Source of the DNA: Acidiferrum sp963764675
GTDB lineage: Bacteria > Acidobacteriota > Terriglobia > Acidiferrales > UBA7541
Direction: 5' to 3'
DNA: 64,000 bases
Assembly: GCA_963764675.1 (NCBI GenBank)
Contig: CAVXTQ010000001.1
Span: 248,001-312,000, forward strand
The translations under genes were made by a program, and so were the position numbers. Of the stretch, positions 56,023 through 64,000 are shown in pieces (within the stretch, counting starts at the first letter, position 1; each line of letters starts with the position of its first letter). The notes under the pieces were generated by a model that was not told the origin of the DNA, searched no databases, and saw nothing but the letters and a program-made list of their open reading frames with translations.

Positions 56023-58539
56023 TCACTGCGGCAATCCCATCTTCTTCAGCAACGCCGCCCACCGCGGATCTCCCTTTAACGAATCAAACGCTTCCGTCCC
56101 TGCCACTTGTTCCATGAAGCTGCTCTTCTCCTGGTACCCTTTTTCCAGCCACACGAAAGCTTTATCTTTTTCCCCAGCCTCCGCAAAATTCACCGCCACT
56201 ATGGCAGGGTCAACGTAGCCACGCATGGCCTGTTCCTCCCGCACCGGCGCAATCCGCTTCGCGGCTTCTCGGTAGCCGCCCCTTGCATACCCCTGTTTCG
56301 CAGCATTCACCAGTTCCATTTCAGTCGCGTCACCCTCTAAGCGCGCAAAGTTCTCCCATTCCCGCAGCCACACGTCGTAATTTCCTTTCTGCTTGTACGC
56401 CAATGCCAGAGTCAGGTGCGCCTTGGCATAATTCGGATCTACCTCCATTGTCTTCTTCGTCTCTTCAATCGCCCGGTCGTACTCCCGGCTGACGAAATAT
56501 GCCCCCGCATAGTTGTCCAGGGCGTTCAGGTTCAGCGGCTCCAGCTCGACGGCCCGCCGAAGTTGCTCCAGCGATTTCTCTTGTTGGCCCACATACCCGA
56601 AATGCAAGCCATATAAAACGTGCACTCGCGAGCTGCTGGGATTTAACGCAACCGCACGTTCATACTCTTTTTCCGCCTCCGACCACTCCATGTCTGAATC
56701 GTACGCTAGCGCCAGCACAGCGTGGGCTTCCTCCAGCGAATCATCCAGTGCCAGCGCCCGCTTCGCGTTCTCCTTCTGCTTCGGAGTCGCTTCACTCTGC
56801 GGCACCGCGTCGTAGTCGCTGACTACGGCGTAATACTCCGCCAGTCCCACATATGCCAGGGCGTAATTCGGGTCCTTCGCGACTGCCTGTTCGAAATATC
56901 CTTTTGATAGCCTCAACGCTTCCGGTGTTCGCTTATCCCTCGTGTCTCCCCTTCAGATAAAACTGATACGCTTCCGGATTCGACGTCCCTCCGAAATTCA
57001 GCCTTGCTTTTTCCTCCCCCGTCAGACGCTCCCGCAACCGCGTCGAGATTTCCCCCGCCATTTCCTTTTGTACGGAAAGTGCATCCACCGTCTTCCGGTC
57101 CTACTGCTCGCTCCACAAATTCCGGTTCGTCCGCATATCCGTTAGCTCCACACTAACGTGCAGATCATCTCCCCGTTGCGCCACGCGCCCTGTCACCAGC
57201 GCCTGCACATTCAGTTCGTTCGCCACTTTCGCCAGATCCACGTCCTTCGCCGCGTATCGCGCCACAGAACTTCGCGGCCGCACCGTCAGATTCGGCAATT
57301 GCGACAAACTGCTGATCAGGCTCTCCGCAAGTCCATCGCTCAGATATTCCGCGTTAGGATCCGCCGTCGCGTTCGCGAAAGGCAAAATCGCCATCGTCTC
57401 AATCGACGCTCCTCCCCGCGCGGCCATCCACCGGTATCCCACAAAGCCCAGCAACGCCACCACGACGATCAGCGCGGCCACACCGTCGTCACCATCTTCT
57501 TGTGCCGGCTTAGCAGTCCCACCACAATTTGCTGGTCCGAACTCTGCGCCACCGCCACGCCCGAGGACCCTCGCGACGCTCCACTCACATGGTTCGGGCT
57601 TGCTGCCGTCACGCCCGGCTCTTCCGCCGCAGTCACCACCGCCGTCCGGCTAGAATCCGAATCCCTTTTAAACCGTTGCAGCTCCGCCCGCATCTCCGAC
57701 GCGTGCTGGTACCGTAAATCTCGGTCCTTCTCCAGCGCCCGATTCAAAATCTCTTCCAGCCGCGCTGGTAAATCTGGATTCAACCGCACCGGCGCCACTG
57801 GCGCCTTCTGCAAAATCGACTGGAACACTGCCGCCGATGTCTCTCCGCGAAATGGCAGCGACCCCGTCGCCATCTCGTAAAGAACAATTCCAAATGAAAA
57901 CAGATCCGTCCGCGCGTCCAACGTTTTCCCCAGCGCCTGCTCCGGCGACATATACGCCACCGTTCCCAACGCCGTCCCCGGACTCGTCAAATGTTCGGGC
58001 GCCCCCATCGTCGCTTCCGACGACATGTCTCCCACCGCCGCCGGCTTTTCTTCCTTCACCTTCGCCAATCCAAAATCTAGAATCTTCGCGTGTCCGCGTT
58101 TGGTCACAAAAATATTCGCGGGCTTGATGTCCCGATGAACAATTCCTTCCGCGTGGGCCGCATCCAGTGCATCCGCGATCTCGATCCCCAGCGCCAACAG
58201 CGTTTCCACTTCCACTGGCCGCCCACCAATCCGGTGTTTCAGCGTCTTGCCATCCAAAAATTCCATGGCGATAAACGCTTTCCCGCCTTCTTCCCCAATG
58301 TCGTAAATGGTGCAGATATTAGGATGATTGAGTGCCGACGCCGCCTTCGCCTCCCGGCGGAATCGCCCCAGCGACTGCGCGTCCCTCGCCAATTCTTCCG
58401 GCAGGAATTTCAGTGCAACAAATCGATCCAGCCGAGTGTCCTGGGCCTTATACACCACACCCATTCCGCCGCCACCGAGCTTCTCGATGATCCGGTAATG
58501 CGAAACGGTCTGTCCGATGAGCGCGTCGGCCTCTGCCAT
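56023..58539 (-). CDS. Ser/Thr protein kinase with TolB-N-like and TPR domains, three frame breaks
   Basis: About 838 residues across breaks near 57475, 57105 and 56930. Kinase domain about 14-280 with LGGGGMGVVYKA, VALKFLP, HRDIKPAN, DFGLAKVK and GTVAYMSPEQALG. A membrane helix (ALIVVVALLGFVGYRWM) is at the first break. The periplasmic part starts with AILPFANATADPNAEYLSDGL and SVARYAAKDVDLAKVANELNVQALV, a module found in many Acidobacterial kinases, and then TPRs (DPNYALAYVGLAEYYAV; GLHFGYVGQQEKSLEQLRRAVELEP) ending at 56023. Close in plan to the 18062-20914 kinase but not its recent duplicate. Confidence 0.85.
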
Positions 58540-58630
58540 TGTCGCGTCATATTAGGTTGGCTGCACGAGGCAAGTCAACGAATCGACCCGTTTCGCAAGG
58601 CAAATAGAGCGTCAGACCGGATTAGGTCCT

Positions 58631-58690
58631 GGTAAACGCGGAAACCGGACAAGTGGTCTCAATGTCCGGTTATCCGACTTATTAGTCGGG
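58631..58690 (+). repeat. Dispersed repeat R5, double stem-loop
   Basis: AACCGGACA (58643-58651) pairs perfectly with TGTCCGGTT (58663-58671) around 11 bases; CCGACT and AGTCGG (58674-58689) form a second perfect stem around TATT. The segment 58651-58680 is nearly identical to R6. Confidence 0.7.
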
Positions 58691-58765
58691 CCGTGCACAC
58701 GCTGCCGACACGCAACGAGCAATTGAAAGAGCCCTCGCCGCCGCTGGCCAGTAGCTGACAAGGGA

Positions 58766-59752
58766 CTATTCCGCCGCTGGAGTTATGACAATGCTCCGAT
58801 AGGCTACGCGTCCCTTTTCGCTGCCTTGAAGATAGATGGGACCCGGCAATTCCTCATGGCTGTCCAACGCACCGCCGGTGATGCCAAGAATTTCCTGGTT
58901 GTTGATAATAGTCTGCCCGGTCTGGACGACCGTGATCATTCGTCCGAGGAGGGTGATGTCGAAGATCTGCCATTCTCCGGGCTTTCTGGGCAGCTCGGGA
59001 GACGGAGCCAGGAAGCCATAGACGCTGCCGATTCGACGGTTTGGGGGCTCCGTGGGTGAGTCGGTTTCCACTTGGACTTCGTAGCGGCCACGCAGATACA
59101 CACCGCTGTTGGAATTTGAGTCGCAGTTGAATTCGACGTGCAGTTTGAAATCTTCGAATTTGGAGTCGTTGATGAGTTCCGGGCCTTCGCCGGGCGTTAT
59201 CAACTTGCCGTTTTCGACTTTCCAGACGGAGGAGGAGTTTGATTTGCTCATCGTCCAGCCGGTCAGATCTTTTCCGTTGAATAGCGGAATGGGCTTTCCC
59301 CATTTGGGGGTGCCGCTTCTCTTCAAAGAGGGTGCTCTTTCACCGATCCACGGCCAAACTGTGCCATCTGGCCCCGTGGTGGTGCCCGAGAGGCCATTGC
59401 CACTCAATGTAGCCTCGAAGACCATATCGTCGCGGCTGTCTTCTTCCTCTTTTGGGGAAACGAATTTGAGGTGACCGTTCGCTATCTCGACTATCGGCAG
59501 CGGGCGGGCGTTTCCCGAACGACCCACCATTTGTGCTTTCAAATGACCCTTCTCTTGGCTCAGTTCGAGCCAAGAAGGATATTCGCGATCTGGCGCTTTC
59601 AGCGTCAAATCCCAGCGACCGAGGAAGGCCGTAATGGAATCTGATGAATCCGGTGAGGAAGAGTTGCCGGAGTCTACGTTCCACGAATACGCGGCTGCAC
59701 TCAACGACAACACGGCGACGACAAACACGAACGCGCTTCCTTGCAGCTTCAT
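58766..59752 (-). CDS. DUF1080 (3-keto-disaccharide hydrolase-type) secreted protein
   Basis: 328 residues. A signal peptide (FVFVVAVLSLSAAAYS) is followed by a region of low similarity (about 40-150, beta-rich, LGRWDLTLKAPDREYPSW) and the DUF1080 domain (about 155-328): IPLFNGKDLTGW, WKVENGKLITPGEG, SKFEDFKLHVEFN, NSGVYLRGRYEVQ and a final GPIYLQGSEKGRVAYRSI strand. The concanavalin-like fold is common in Acidobacteria and Planctomycetes; some members hydrolyse 3-keto-glycosides. The ATG at 59752 begins exactly at the signal peptide; the earlier start at 59806 adds a non-hydrophobic tail. It lies between repeats R5 and R6. Confidence 0.88.
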   Translation of the reverse strand: MKLQGSAFVFVVAVLSLSAAAYSWNVDSGNSSSPDSSDSITAFLGRWDLTLKAPDREYPSWLELSQEKGHLKAQMVGRSGNARPLPIVEIANGHLKFVSPKEEEDSRDDMVFEATLSGNGLSGTTTGPDGTVWPWIGERAPSLKRSGTPKWGKPIPLFNGKDLTGWTMSKSNSSSVWKVENGKLITPGEGPELINDSKFEDFKLHVEFNCDSNSNSGVYLRGRYEVQVETDSPTEPPNRRIGSVYGFLAPSPELPRKPGEWQIFDITLLGRMITVVQTGQTIINNQEILGITGGALDSHEELPGPIYLQGSEKGRVAYRSIVITPAAE

Positions 59753-59959
59753 CGGCTTAGGATCCCTTCTTTTCGGCAAGACATGGGAGTCCTGCCGAAT
59801 TGTCATTTCCCGTTCAAGCGGGGATTGAACCTTACTTTACTCTTGCTTGACTACATCTGGGAGCTGATGGTTTGCGAAGCGGTGTCCGGTATGCCCCCTT
59901 GCGGCAGTAGGACTCATTCGCCACCCGTTGAGACGAGGTCTGGGGCAGCGCCACATGCC

Positions 59960-60013
59960 TGATTAACGTTGTCGTACAAGTGGCCTCAATGTCCGGTTAT
60001 CCGACTAACCTGG
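59960..60013 (+). repeat. Dispersed repeat R6
   Basis: Begins TGATTAACG, continues GTACAAGTGGCCTCAATG and ends GGTTA-TCCGAC-TAACC (59995-60010), a perfect five-bp stem with a six-base loop. Confidence 0.7.
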
Positions 60014-60026
60014 CGAGTGGAATTAC

Positions 60027-60050
60027 GTCCGGTTTGCCCGTTAATCGGGC
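60027..60050 (+). repeat. Dispersed repeat R7, diverged
   Basis: GTCCGGTTTGCCCG then TTAAT then CGGGC: GCCCG and CGGGC form a perfect stem (60036-60050). It follows R6 by 13 bases. Confidence 0.5.
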
Positions 60051-60289
60051 GCAATAACCAAGATCACGCCGCAGACTACCACCTTCGGTCGGGGGAGTTC
60101 TGAAACCGATTTTCCTTCCAACCGTCTGAATACTTTGATCTATCGCGCAATCTCCGGGAGGCAGCTCATGCGCCGCATGTTGATACGGATGTTTGCTCTC
60201 GGCCTGCTCCCTATCTCATCGGTTGCACAGTTTAGATTGCAAGACGCTGCCCGGCCGTATACTCCCTAGAGAAAGGAACGACATCGGAA

Positions 60290-60892
60290 ATGAAACGAAT
60301 CCTATTGAGTGTCCTTTTGTTAAGCGTCACGATGCTGGCCGTCGCCCAAGTGAAGAAGGAAGACCTGGCCACCAAAAATACGGCCAGTCCGGGCGCCGAA
60401 ACCAGCGTCACCGTCAACGGCAAGAACATTTGGATCTACTACCACGCCCCCTCCGTCAGGGGTCGCCACATTTTCGGCAGTGCCGGCGCGCTCCAGCCTT
60501 ATGGCAAGGTATGGCGTCTGGGCGCCGATTACGCCACTGTTCTGCACACCGACGCCGACCTCGACCTGAATGGCCTCGCCATTCCCAAGGGTGACTACAC
60601 TCTGTACGCCGACCTCGACGACGGCCAGTGGAAGCTGATCGTCAACAAAACCCTGATGGACGGCGCCCGCCACATCTGGGGCGTCGGGGTCTCACCGGAC
60701 GGCATTCGCGAGGGCAGCACCACCAATAATCCGGCCACCGAACTGGGCCGAGTTTCGCTCACCATGGGCAAGCCGTCATCTCCGGTCGAAACCCTCAAGA
60801 TCAAGCTGTCGGGCACTGGCGGTGCCAAGGGAAAACTGCTCGTCGAGTGGGAGAATGTGACCGCGTCGGCTCCTTTTACCGTAAAGCAATGA
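60290..60892 (+). CDS. DUF2911 secreted protein
   Basis: 200 residues. Signal peptide KRILLSVLLLSVTMLAVAQ, then the DUF2911 domain: SVTVNGKNIWIYYHAPSVRGR, IFGSAGALQPYGKVWRLGAD, LAIPKGDYTLYADL, and the WGVGVSPDGIREG and LVEWENVTASAPF blocks. Members are secreted beta-sandwich proteins of unknown activity, frequent in Bacteroidetes and Acidobacteria. AGAAAGGAAC lies about 15 bases before the ATG. The gene lies alone between repeats R7 and R8. Confidence 0.88.
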   Translation: MKRILLSVLLLSVTMLAVAQVKKEDLATKNTASPGAETSVTVNGKNIWIYYHAPSVRGRHIFGSAGALQPYGKVWRLGADYATVLHTDADLDLNGLAIPKGDYTLYADLDDGQWKLIVNKTLMDGARHIWGVGVSPDGIREGSTTNNPATELGRVSLTMGKPSSPVETLKIKLSGTGGAKGKLLVEWENVTASAPFTVKQ

Positions 60893-60968
60893 CCTCCGGC
60901 GGCGTTACTGAGTAAGAACCGCCGCGCTGGGCGGATCGACGGCACCTCGGAAGTAATGCCCTCGGTCT

Positions 60969-61037
60969 TGATTAACGCGGTTATCGTACAAGTGAAATCG
61001 GCCCAGTTGCCATTGTCCGGTAACGCGACTTACCAGG
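60969..61037 (+). repeat. Dispersed repeat R8
   Basis: TGATTAACGCGGTTATCG, then GTACAAGTG, and the terminal stem GGTAA-CGCGAC-TTACC (61019-61034). TAAC-GCG-GTTA at its left end can also pair. It lies between convergent genes. Confidence 0.7.
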
Positions 61038-61105
61038 CACTACAAGTTTTTTTGAACAATGCAGCTGAGCCGCCAAGGCGGACGGCGCGGGCGGCTGCCG
61101 TGAGG

Positions 61106-63178
61106 TTATTCCGCGTCGGGATCGCGGAGGGGACGGACCTGGTTGACGGGGAGCGTAGCCATTTGATGAAGTTGTTCATCAATTTCGCGGCGGAAGACTG
61201 TGCCAGCTGGAGAATGATCGCGAGCGTCCTGGTAGGCGCGTAGAGCCTTATCGTGGTCGCCCTGGCCGACGTAGATGTTGCCGAGAATAATGAAAACCCA
61301 AAAACAGGACGGATCGAGTTCGACGCTTCGTCGGAAATACTTTTCGGCGGTGACGGGATCGGGTTTGTCCGAATACAGAGAGCGGATTCCCTCCCAGTAG
61401 CGATCCGCGCCGAGAATCGCGCCAACATCAAACGTGCCGCGGAAAACAACAGCGTTGCCGAAACGCGCAACGGGAATAGCGGAGCGAAGACTGGCCATAT
61501 CGCCGAAGACACGCGGGCCGAGTTGTCTGGCTTCGACTATGATCGTCCCCGTAAAATTGGGACTGTCGTAAATGTGCTCATCGCTGCGGCCTTCGCGGCC
61601 GATGTAGTCGAGCTTCCTGTAGTCCCCTTCCGCGAGAAACGTGAAGTACTGCATCAACGGAGCTTCCCTGCGGGGTTCGAGAACGGTGTGGTAGTAGTGA
61701 GCGACTTCTTTGAAGCGCAGAGAAAGGTCGACTCCTTCGTCGTTAAAGTAAAGATAGGCATGGTCCTTACCGCCGACGAGTTCATTGTAATACTCCCAGG
61801 GACGCAGGACGGGGAGCGCGGATATTGCGGCGAGAATGAACGCAAGGGCCGCGGCAAATTTGGGAAGCATGACGCGCACAGCAAAGGCCGCATGCACGGC
61901 GAAACCCGCGAAAGTCGAAAGAAGTACGACGGCGGGCAATGCGTGGCGGATGCCGGCGTACGTCGAACCACGAGCGAGGACGAAGAAAAAGAAGAAGGTG
62001 GCGAACAGGCAAAGGGCCGTAGGGATTTTCCATTCGGGAGGGAGACGGCGCGCTAAGAACAAAAAGATTCCGGCGAACGCGAGCAGAGACAGGCCGATAG
62101 GAAGTTTGACGGCGACCACTCCTGGGAAAAAGTAGGCCGGACCCTTGCCCCAGTACGGACGGCCGAAAACAAGGCGAGATTCTATGCGACCTTCGAGGCC
62201 GGCACGAGCAACGTCGGCGAGTCCCCAGAGATAGGCACGCGGGAGCAGATGAAACTTCGCGAGATTGGTAACAGCGAAGCGATAGCCAGAGGAATGAAGG
62301 TCGCTGATTTTTTCCGAGAGAGGACGATTGAAAACTTCCTGTTGTGCAGTACTTTCCGTAAAACGGAAACGGTAGGTACCCCAAAGAATGAGCACAGATC
62401 CGAGAAGCATCGCAGTTACAAGAGCGCAGCGGCGGAGGCGAGAATCGTTTGCGCCAGTGCGCGGGCCGAAAAGAGCACAGGCGAGGCCGAAGACGGCGAG
62501 CACTACGCAGAAGATAGGCGCGGAGTGTTTTGAAGCTAGAGCCAGTCCGAGAGCGAAGGAGGAGAGGATGAAATCAGAGACTCGCCAATCGCGGAACGCT
62601 CGCCCCGCGAGGACAATTGCGATCGTAGAACAAAGCGAAACGGGAAGATCGGTCATTACAACAGGAAGATGAGCGGCGACTGTGGGGTCAATGGCGAGAA
62701 AAAGGATTGAGCCGAGAGCCGATACGGAACCGAAGACGCGGCGGAGAGCGAAGCCGAGTGCAAAGAGCAGGATGCCATTGAAAATCAACATTGCGGCGCG
62801 GGAGCGGCGCTGGGTGACATCCGGATTGTTATGCGCGTAGACGTCTTCGTTGACGAAGTGACGTTCGTCGGGCTTATCGTGAATTTCGCGAATGGGACTG
62901 AGATGAAAGCCGAATGCAGATTCGATGGCGCCAACCCAGAGCTTTACGAGGGGAGGGTGTTCTGGATTGATGCGGAAATCGCCGCGCTGGACGTAGGAAA
63001 CTCCAGCGACGATGTGGTAGCCCTCGTCAATGGTGAAGTCGTCGAGACGAGTTGCGATGGCGGACCGAAGGATTGCGCAGAGGACGAGAAAAACTAGCAG
63101 CACGGCGAACCTGCGGTGACTAATGCGCGGGAAATTCCGAACGTAAGCGGATATGCTTGATAGCAAAAGAGTTGTCAT
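61106..63178 (-). CDS. Glycosyltransferase family 39-like membrane protein with C-terminal TPR
   Basis: 690 residues. About eleven membrane helices from residue 24 onward. The first periplasmic loop has the ArnT/PMT-type pattern DDFTIDEGYHIVAGVSYVQRGDFRINPEHPPLVK with the catalytic acidic residues. A periplasmic domain follows the last helix (about 450-610), and two TPR units close the protein (TAEKYFRRSVELDPSCFWVFIILGN and DHDKALRAYQDA). The enzyme should transfer a sugar from a polyprenyl-phosphate donor to a protein or glycan acceptor. No breaks are present. The gene is monocistronic in the window and ends beyond repeat R8. Confidence 0.88.
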   Translation of the reverse strand: MTTLLLSSISAYVRNFPRISHRRFAVLLVFLVLCAILRSAIATRLDDFTIDEGYHIVAGVSYVQRGDFRINPEHPPLVKLWVGAIESAFGFHLSPIREIHDKPDERHFVNEDVYAHNNPDVTQRRSRAAMLIFNGILLFALGFALRRVFGSVSALGSILFLAIDPTVAAHLPVVMTDLPVSLCSTIAIVLAGRAFRDWRVSDFILSSFALGLALASKHSAPIFCVVLAVFGLACALFGPRTGANDSRLRRCALVTAMLLGSVLILWGTYRFRFTESTAQQEVFNRPLSEKISDLHSSGYRFAVTNLAKFHLLPRAYLWGLADVARAGLEGRIESRLVFGRPYWGKGPAYFFPGVVAVKLPIGLSLLAFAGIFLFLARRLPPEWKIPTALCLFATFFFFFVLARGSTYAGIRHALPAVVLLSTFAGFAVHAAFAVRVMLPKFAAALAFILAAISALPVLRPWEYYNELVGGKDHAYLYFNDEGVDLSLRFKEVAHYYHTVLEPRREAPLMQYFTFLAEGDYRKLDYIGREGRSDEHIYDSPNFTGTIIVEARQLGPRVFGDMASLRSAIPVARFGNAVVFRGTFDVGAILGADRYWEGIRSLYSDKPDPVTAEKYFRRSVELDPSCFWVFIILGNIYVGQGDHDKALRAYQDARDHSPAGTVFRREIDEQLHQMATLPVNQVRPLRDPDAE

Positions 63179-63288
63179 TCGTAGTTGCGCTTACGTTACT
63201 TTGGTTTGGAAGATGGCTTGGAGTGTAACGTGAAGAGGGAGAATTGCGGAAGGAGAAGTATTATTGCACCTAGCGCCTGATAAACGCG

Positions 63289-64000
63289 GTGCATTCGACA
63301 GGTCGATGCAACACCATCTGATGTAAGTCTGCTGTGTAAAGGTGGTGTTGGCATGAGGCCAGGACAACGATTTGGGTTTTCTGCGATCGAGAAGCGTGAC
63401 GTTTGGAACCGGTGGAAGGCGGGACAGTCGCTGCATGAGATTGGGCGCGCCTTTGACAAGCCACATAGCTGCATTCGCTCGGTGTTGTTGCCTCGCGGCG
63501 GCATCCCTCCCGCCGCTCGTCGCCGTTCGCGGCTGGCGCTCACGCTAGCGGAGCGAGAGGACATCTCACGAGGAATCGCTTCCGATTCACCGCTTCGTGA
63601 GATTGCCCGACGACTGGATCGAGCGGCCTCCACAGTGAGCCGGGAGATTTCTCGCCACGGTGGCCGTCCGGCCTATCGCGCCCATGATGCGGAGGACCAT
63701 GCCTGGGACTCGGCCTTGCGACCGAAGAGGTGTCTGCTGGCCCTCAACCGCAAGTTGCGGGACATCGTTGCGAGTAAACTGATTCTGGACTGGTCGCCCG
63801 AGCAGATTTCCGGATGGCTGGAGACCCAGTATCCCGATGACGAGGGCCTGCGCGTGTCCCACGAAACCATCTACCGTAGCCTGTTCATTCAGGCCCGTGG
63901 AGTGCTGAAAAAAGAGCTGCTGGACCAGCTGCGGTCGAAGCGGCGCATGCGCCGCTCGCGCCATGCCAGTGCTAGCGGACAGTCACGAGGACAGATCGTC
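63289..64000 (+). mobile_element. IS30-family insertion sequence, copy 2 (cut by window end)
   Basis: The left terminal region GGTGCATTCGA and the core GGTCGATGCAACAC (63301-63314) equal those of copy 1, then the same non-coding leader and transposase gene follow. The right end lies outside the window. The copies differ at many positions, so this is not a recent duplicate. Confidence 0.82.
63353..64000 (+). CDS. IS30-family transposase, intact but truncated by window end
   Basis: 216 residues are visible with no frame break: start MRPGQRFGFSAIEKRDVWNRWK, the HTH SPLREIARRLDRAASTVSREISRHGGRPAYRA, then KLILDWSPEQISGWLETQYPDDEGLRVSHETIYRSLF leading into the catalytic domain. It is over 85 percent identical by eye to copy 1 and shows where copy 1 lost and gained a base. 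Being uninterrupted, it may be active if the unseen DDE part is intact. Start at 63353 matches that of copy 1. Confidence 0.92.
   Translation, partial: MRPGQRFGFSAIEKRDVWNRWKAGQSLHEIGRAFDKPHSCIRSVLLPRGGIPPAARRRSRLALTLAEREDISRGIASDSPLREIARRLDRAASTVSREISRHGGRPAYRAHDAEDHAWDSALRPKRCLLALNRKLRDIVASKLILDWSPEQISGWLETQYPDDEGLRVSHETIYRSLFIQARGVLKKELLDQLRSKRRMRRSRHASASGQSRGQIV

Larger units (their letters stand above)
59753..60289. other. Intergenic region with two R repeats
   Basis: 537 bases between divergent DUF1080 and DUF2911 genes. It contains repeats R6 and R7, 13 bases apart. No other gene or RNA is visible; both promoters must be here. Confidence 0.5.

Noticed and set aside
52122..61037. Classical integron cassette array
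   Set aside because: No integron integrase is present, the repeats lack the GTTRRRY/RYYYAAC core pair, gene orientation is mixed, and one interval holds two genes including a 2.5-kb kinase gene.
1..64000. CRISPR arrays or cas genes
   Set aside because: No regularly spaced direct repeats and no Cas-like proteins were seen; the R repeats are spaced irregularly by 0.01-3.4 kb.

Overview
The window looks like about 64 kb of a soil Acidobacteriota chromosome (class Terriglobia/Acidobacteriia-like). The evidence is the combination of genes rather than a marker gene: two ADOP-type MacB/FtsX permeases with a PadR regulator, a 1,311-residue TonB-dependent receptor with an N-terminal carboxypeptidase-regulatory domain (Oar-like), and five Ser/Thr protein kinases that open with the 'GQTISHYR..LEKLG.GGMGVVYKA' type N-terminus fused to beta-propeller, TPR or PEGA domains. 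No rRNA or ribosomal protein gene is present, so the placement is inference.

Layout. 0-2.8 kb: FHA protein and PP2C phosphatase, then a secreted protein. 2.8-6.7 kb: LigD (PE-LIG-POL) and RmuC. 6.8-10.8 kb: TonB receptor with a clear intrinsic terminator. 11-14.2 kb: a broken SemiSWEET gene and a HEAT/PilZ protein. 14.5-24.8 kb: three Ser/Thr kinases interleaved with MOSC, zinc-ribbon-like and aldo/keto reductase genes. 25-30.8 kb: padR and two ADOP permeases, each unit preceded by a copy of the same about 40-bp element. 30.8-32.6 kb: a fourth, multiply frameshifted kinase. 32.6-38.6 kb: a minus-strand run cydA-cydB-small Cys/His protein-multicopper oxidase-TolC, preceded by a perfect CRP/FNR-type palindrome. 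38.8-45.9 kb: the conserved RDD / SpoIIM(inverted) / DUF58 / MoxR / DUF4350 / DUF4129 / membrane-protein cluster. 46.1 kb: tRNA-Arg(CCU). 46.5-50.8 kb: VIT-family transporter, PAP2 phosphatase, a secreted protein, AsmA-like protein.

52-61 kb is the most unusual part. Eight copies of a short stem-loop-forming repeat (core TGTCCGGTWA..CGAC) sit only between genes. Most repeat-to-repeat intervals hold a single gene (DUF3500, an IS30-family insertion sequence, a small membrane protein, DUF1080, DUF2911); one interval holds a lipocalin-like gene plus a kinase. The IS30 copy is framed by the repeat in inverted orientation. A second, intact but window-truncated IS30 copy lies at the right end.

Reading-frame breaks are strongly clustered: thirteen genes between 31.9 and 58.5 kb need one to five single-base corrections, often in GC-dinucleotide runs, while the first 31 kb has one broken gene (SemiSWEET, by an apparent 11-base loss) and 58.7-64 kb has none. 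Because the protein sequence stays conserved across the breaks, I read most of them as assembly or base-calling errors rather than gene decay.
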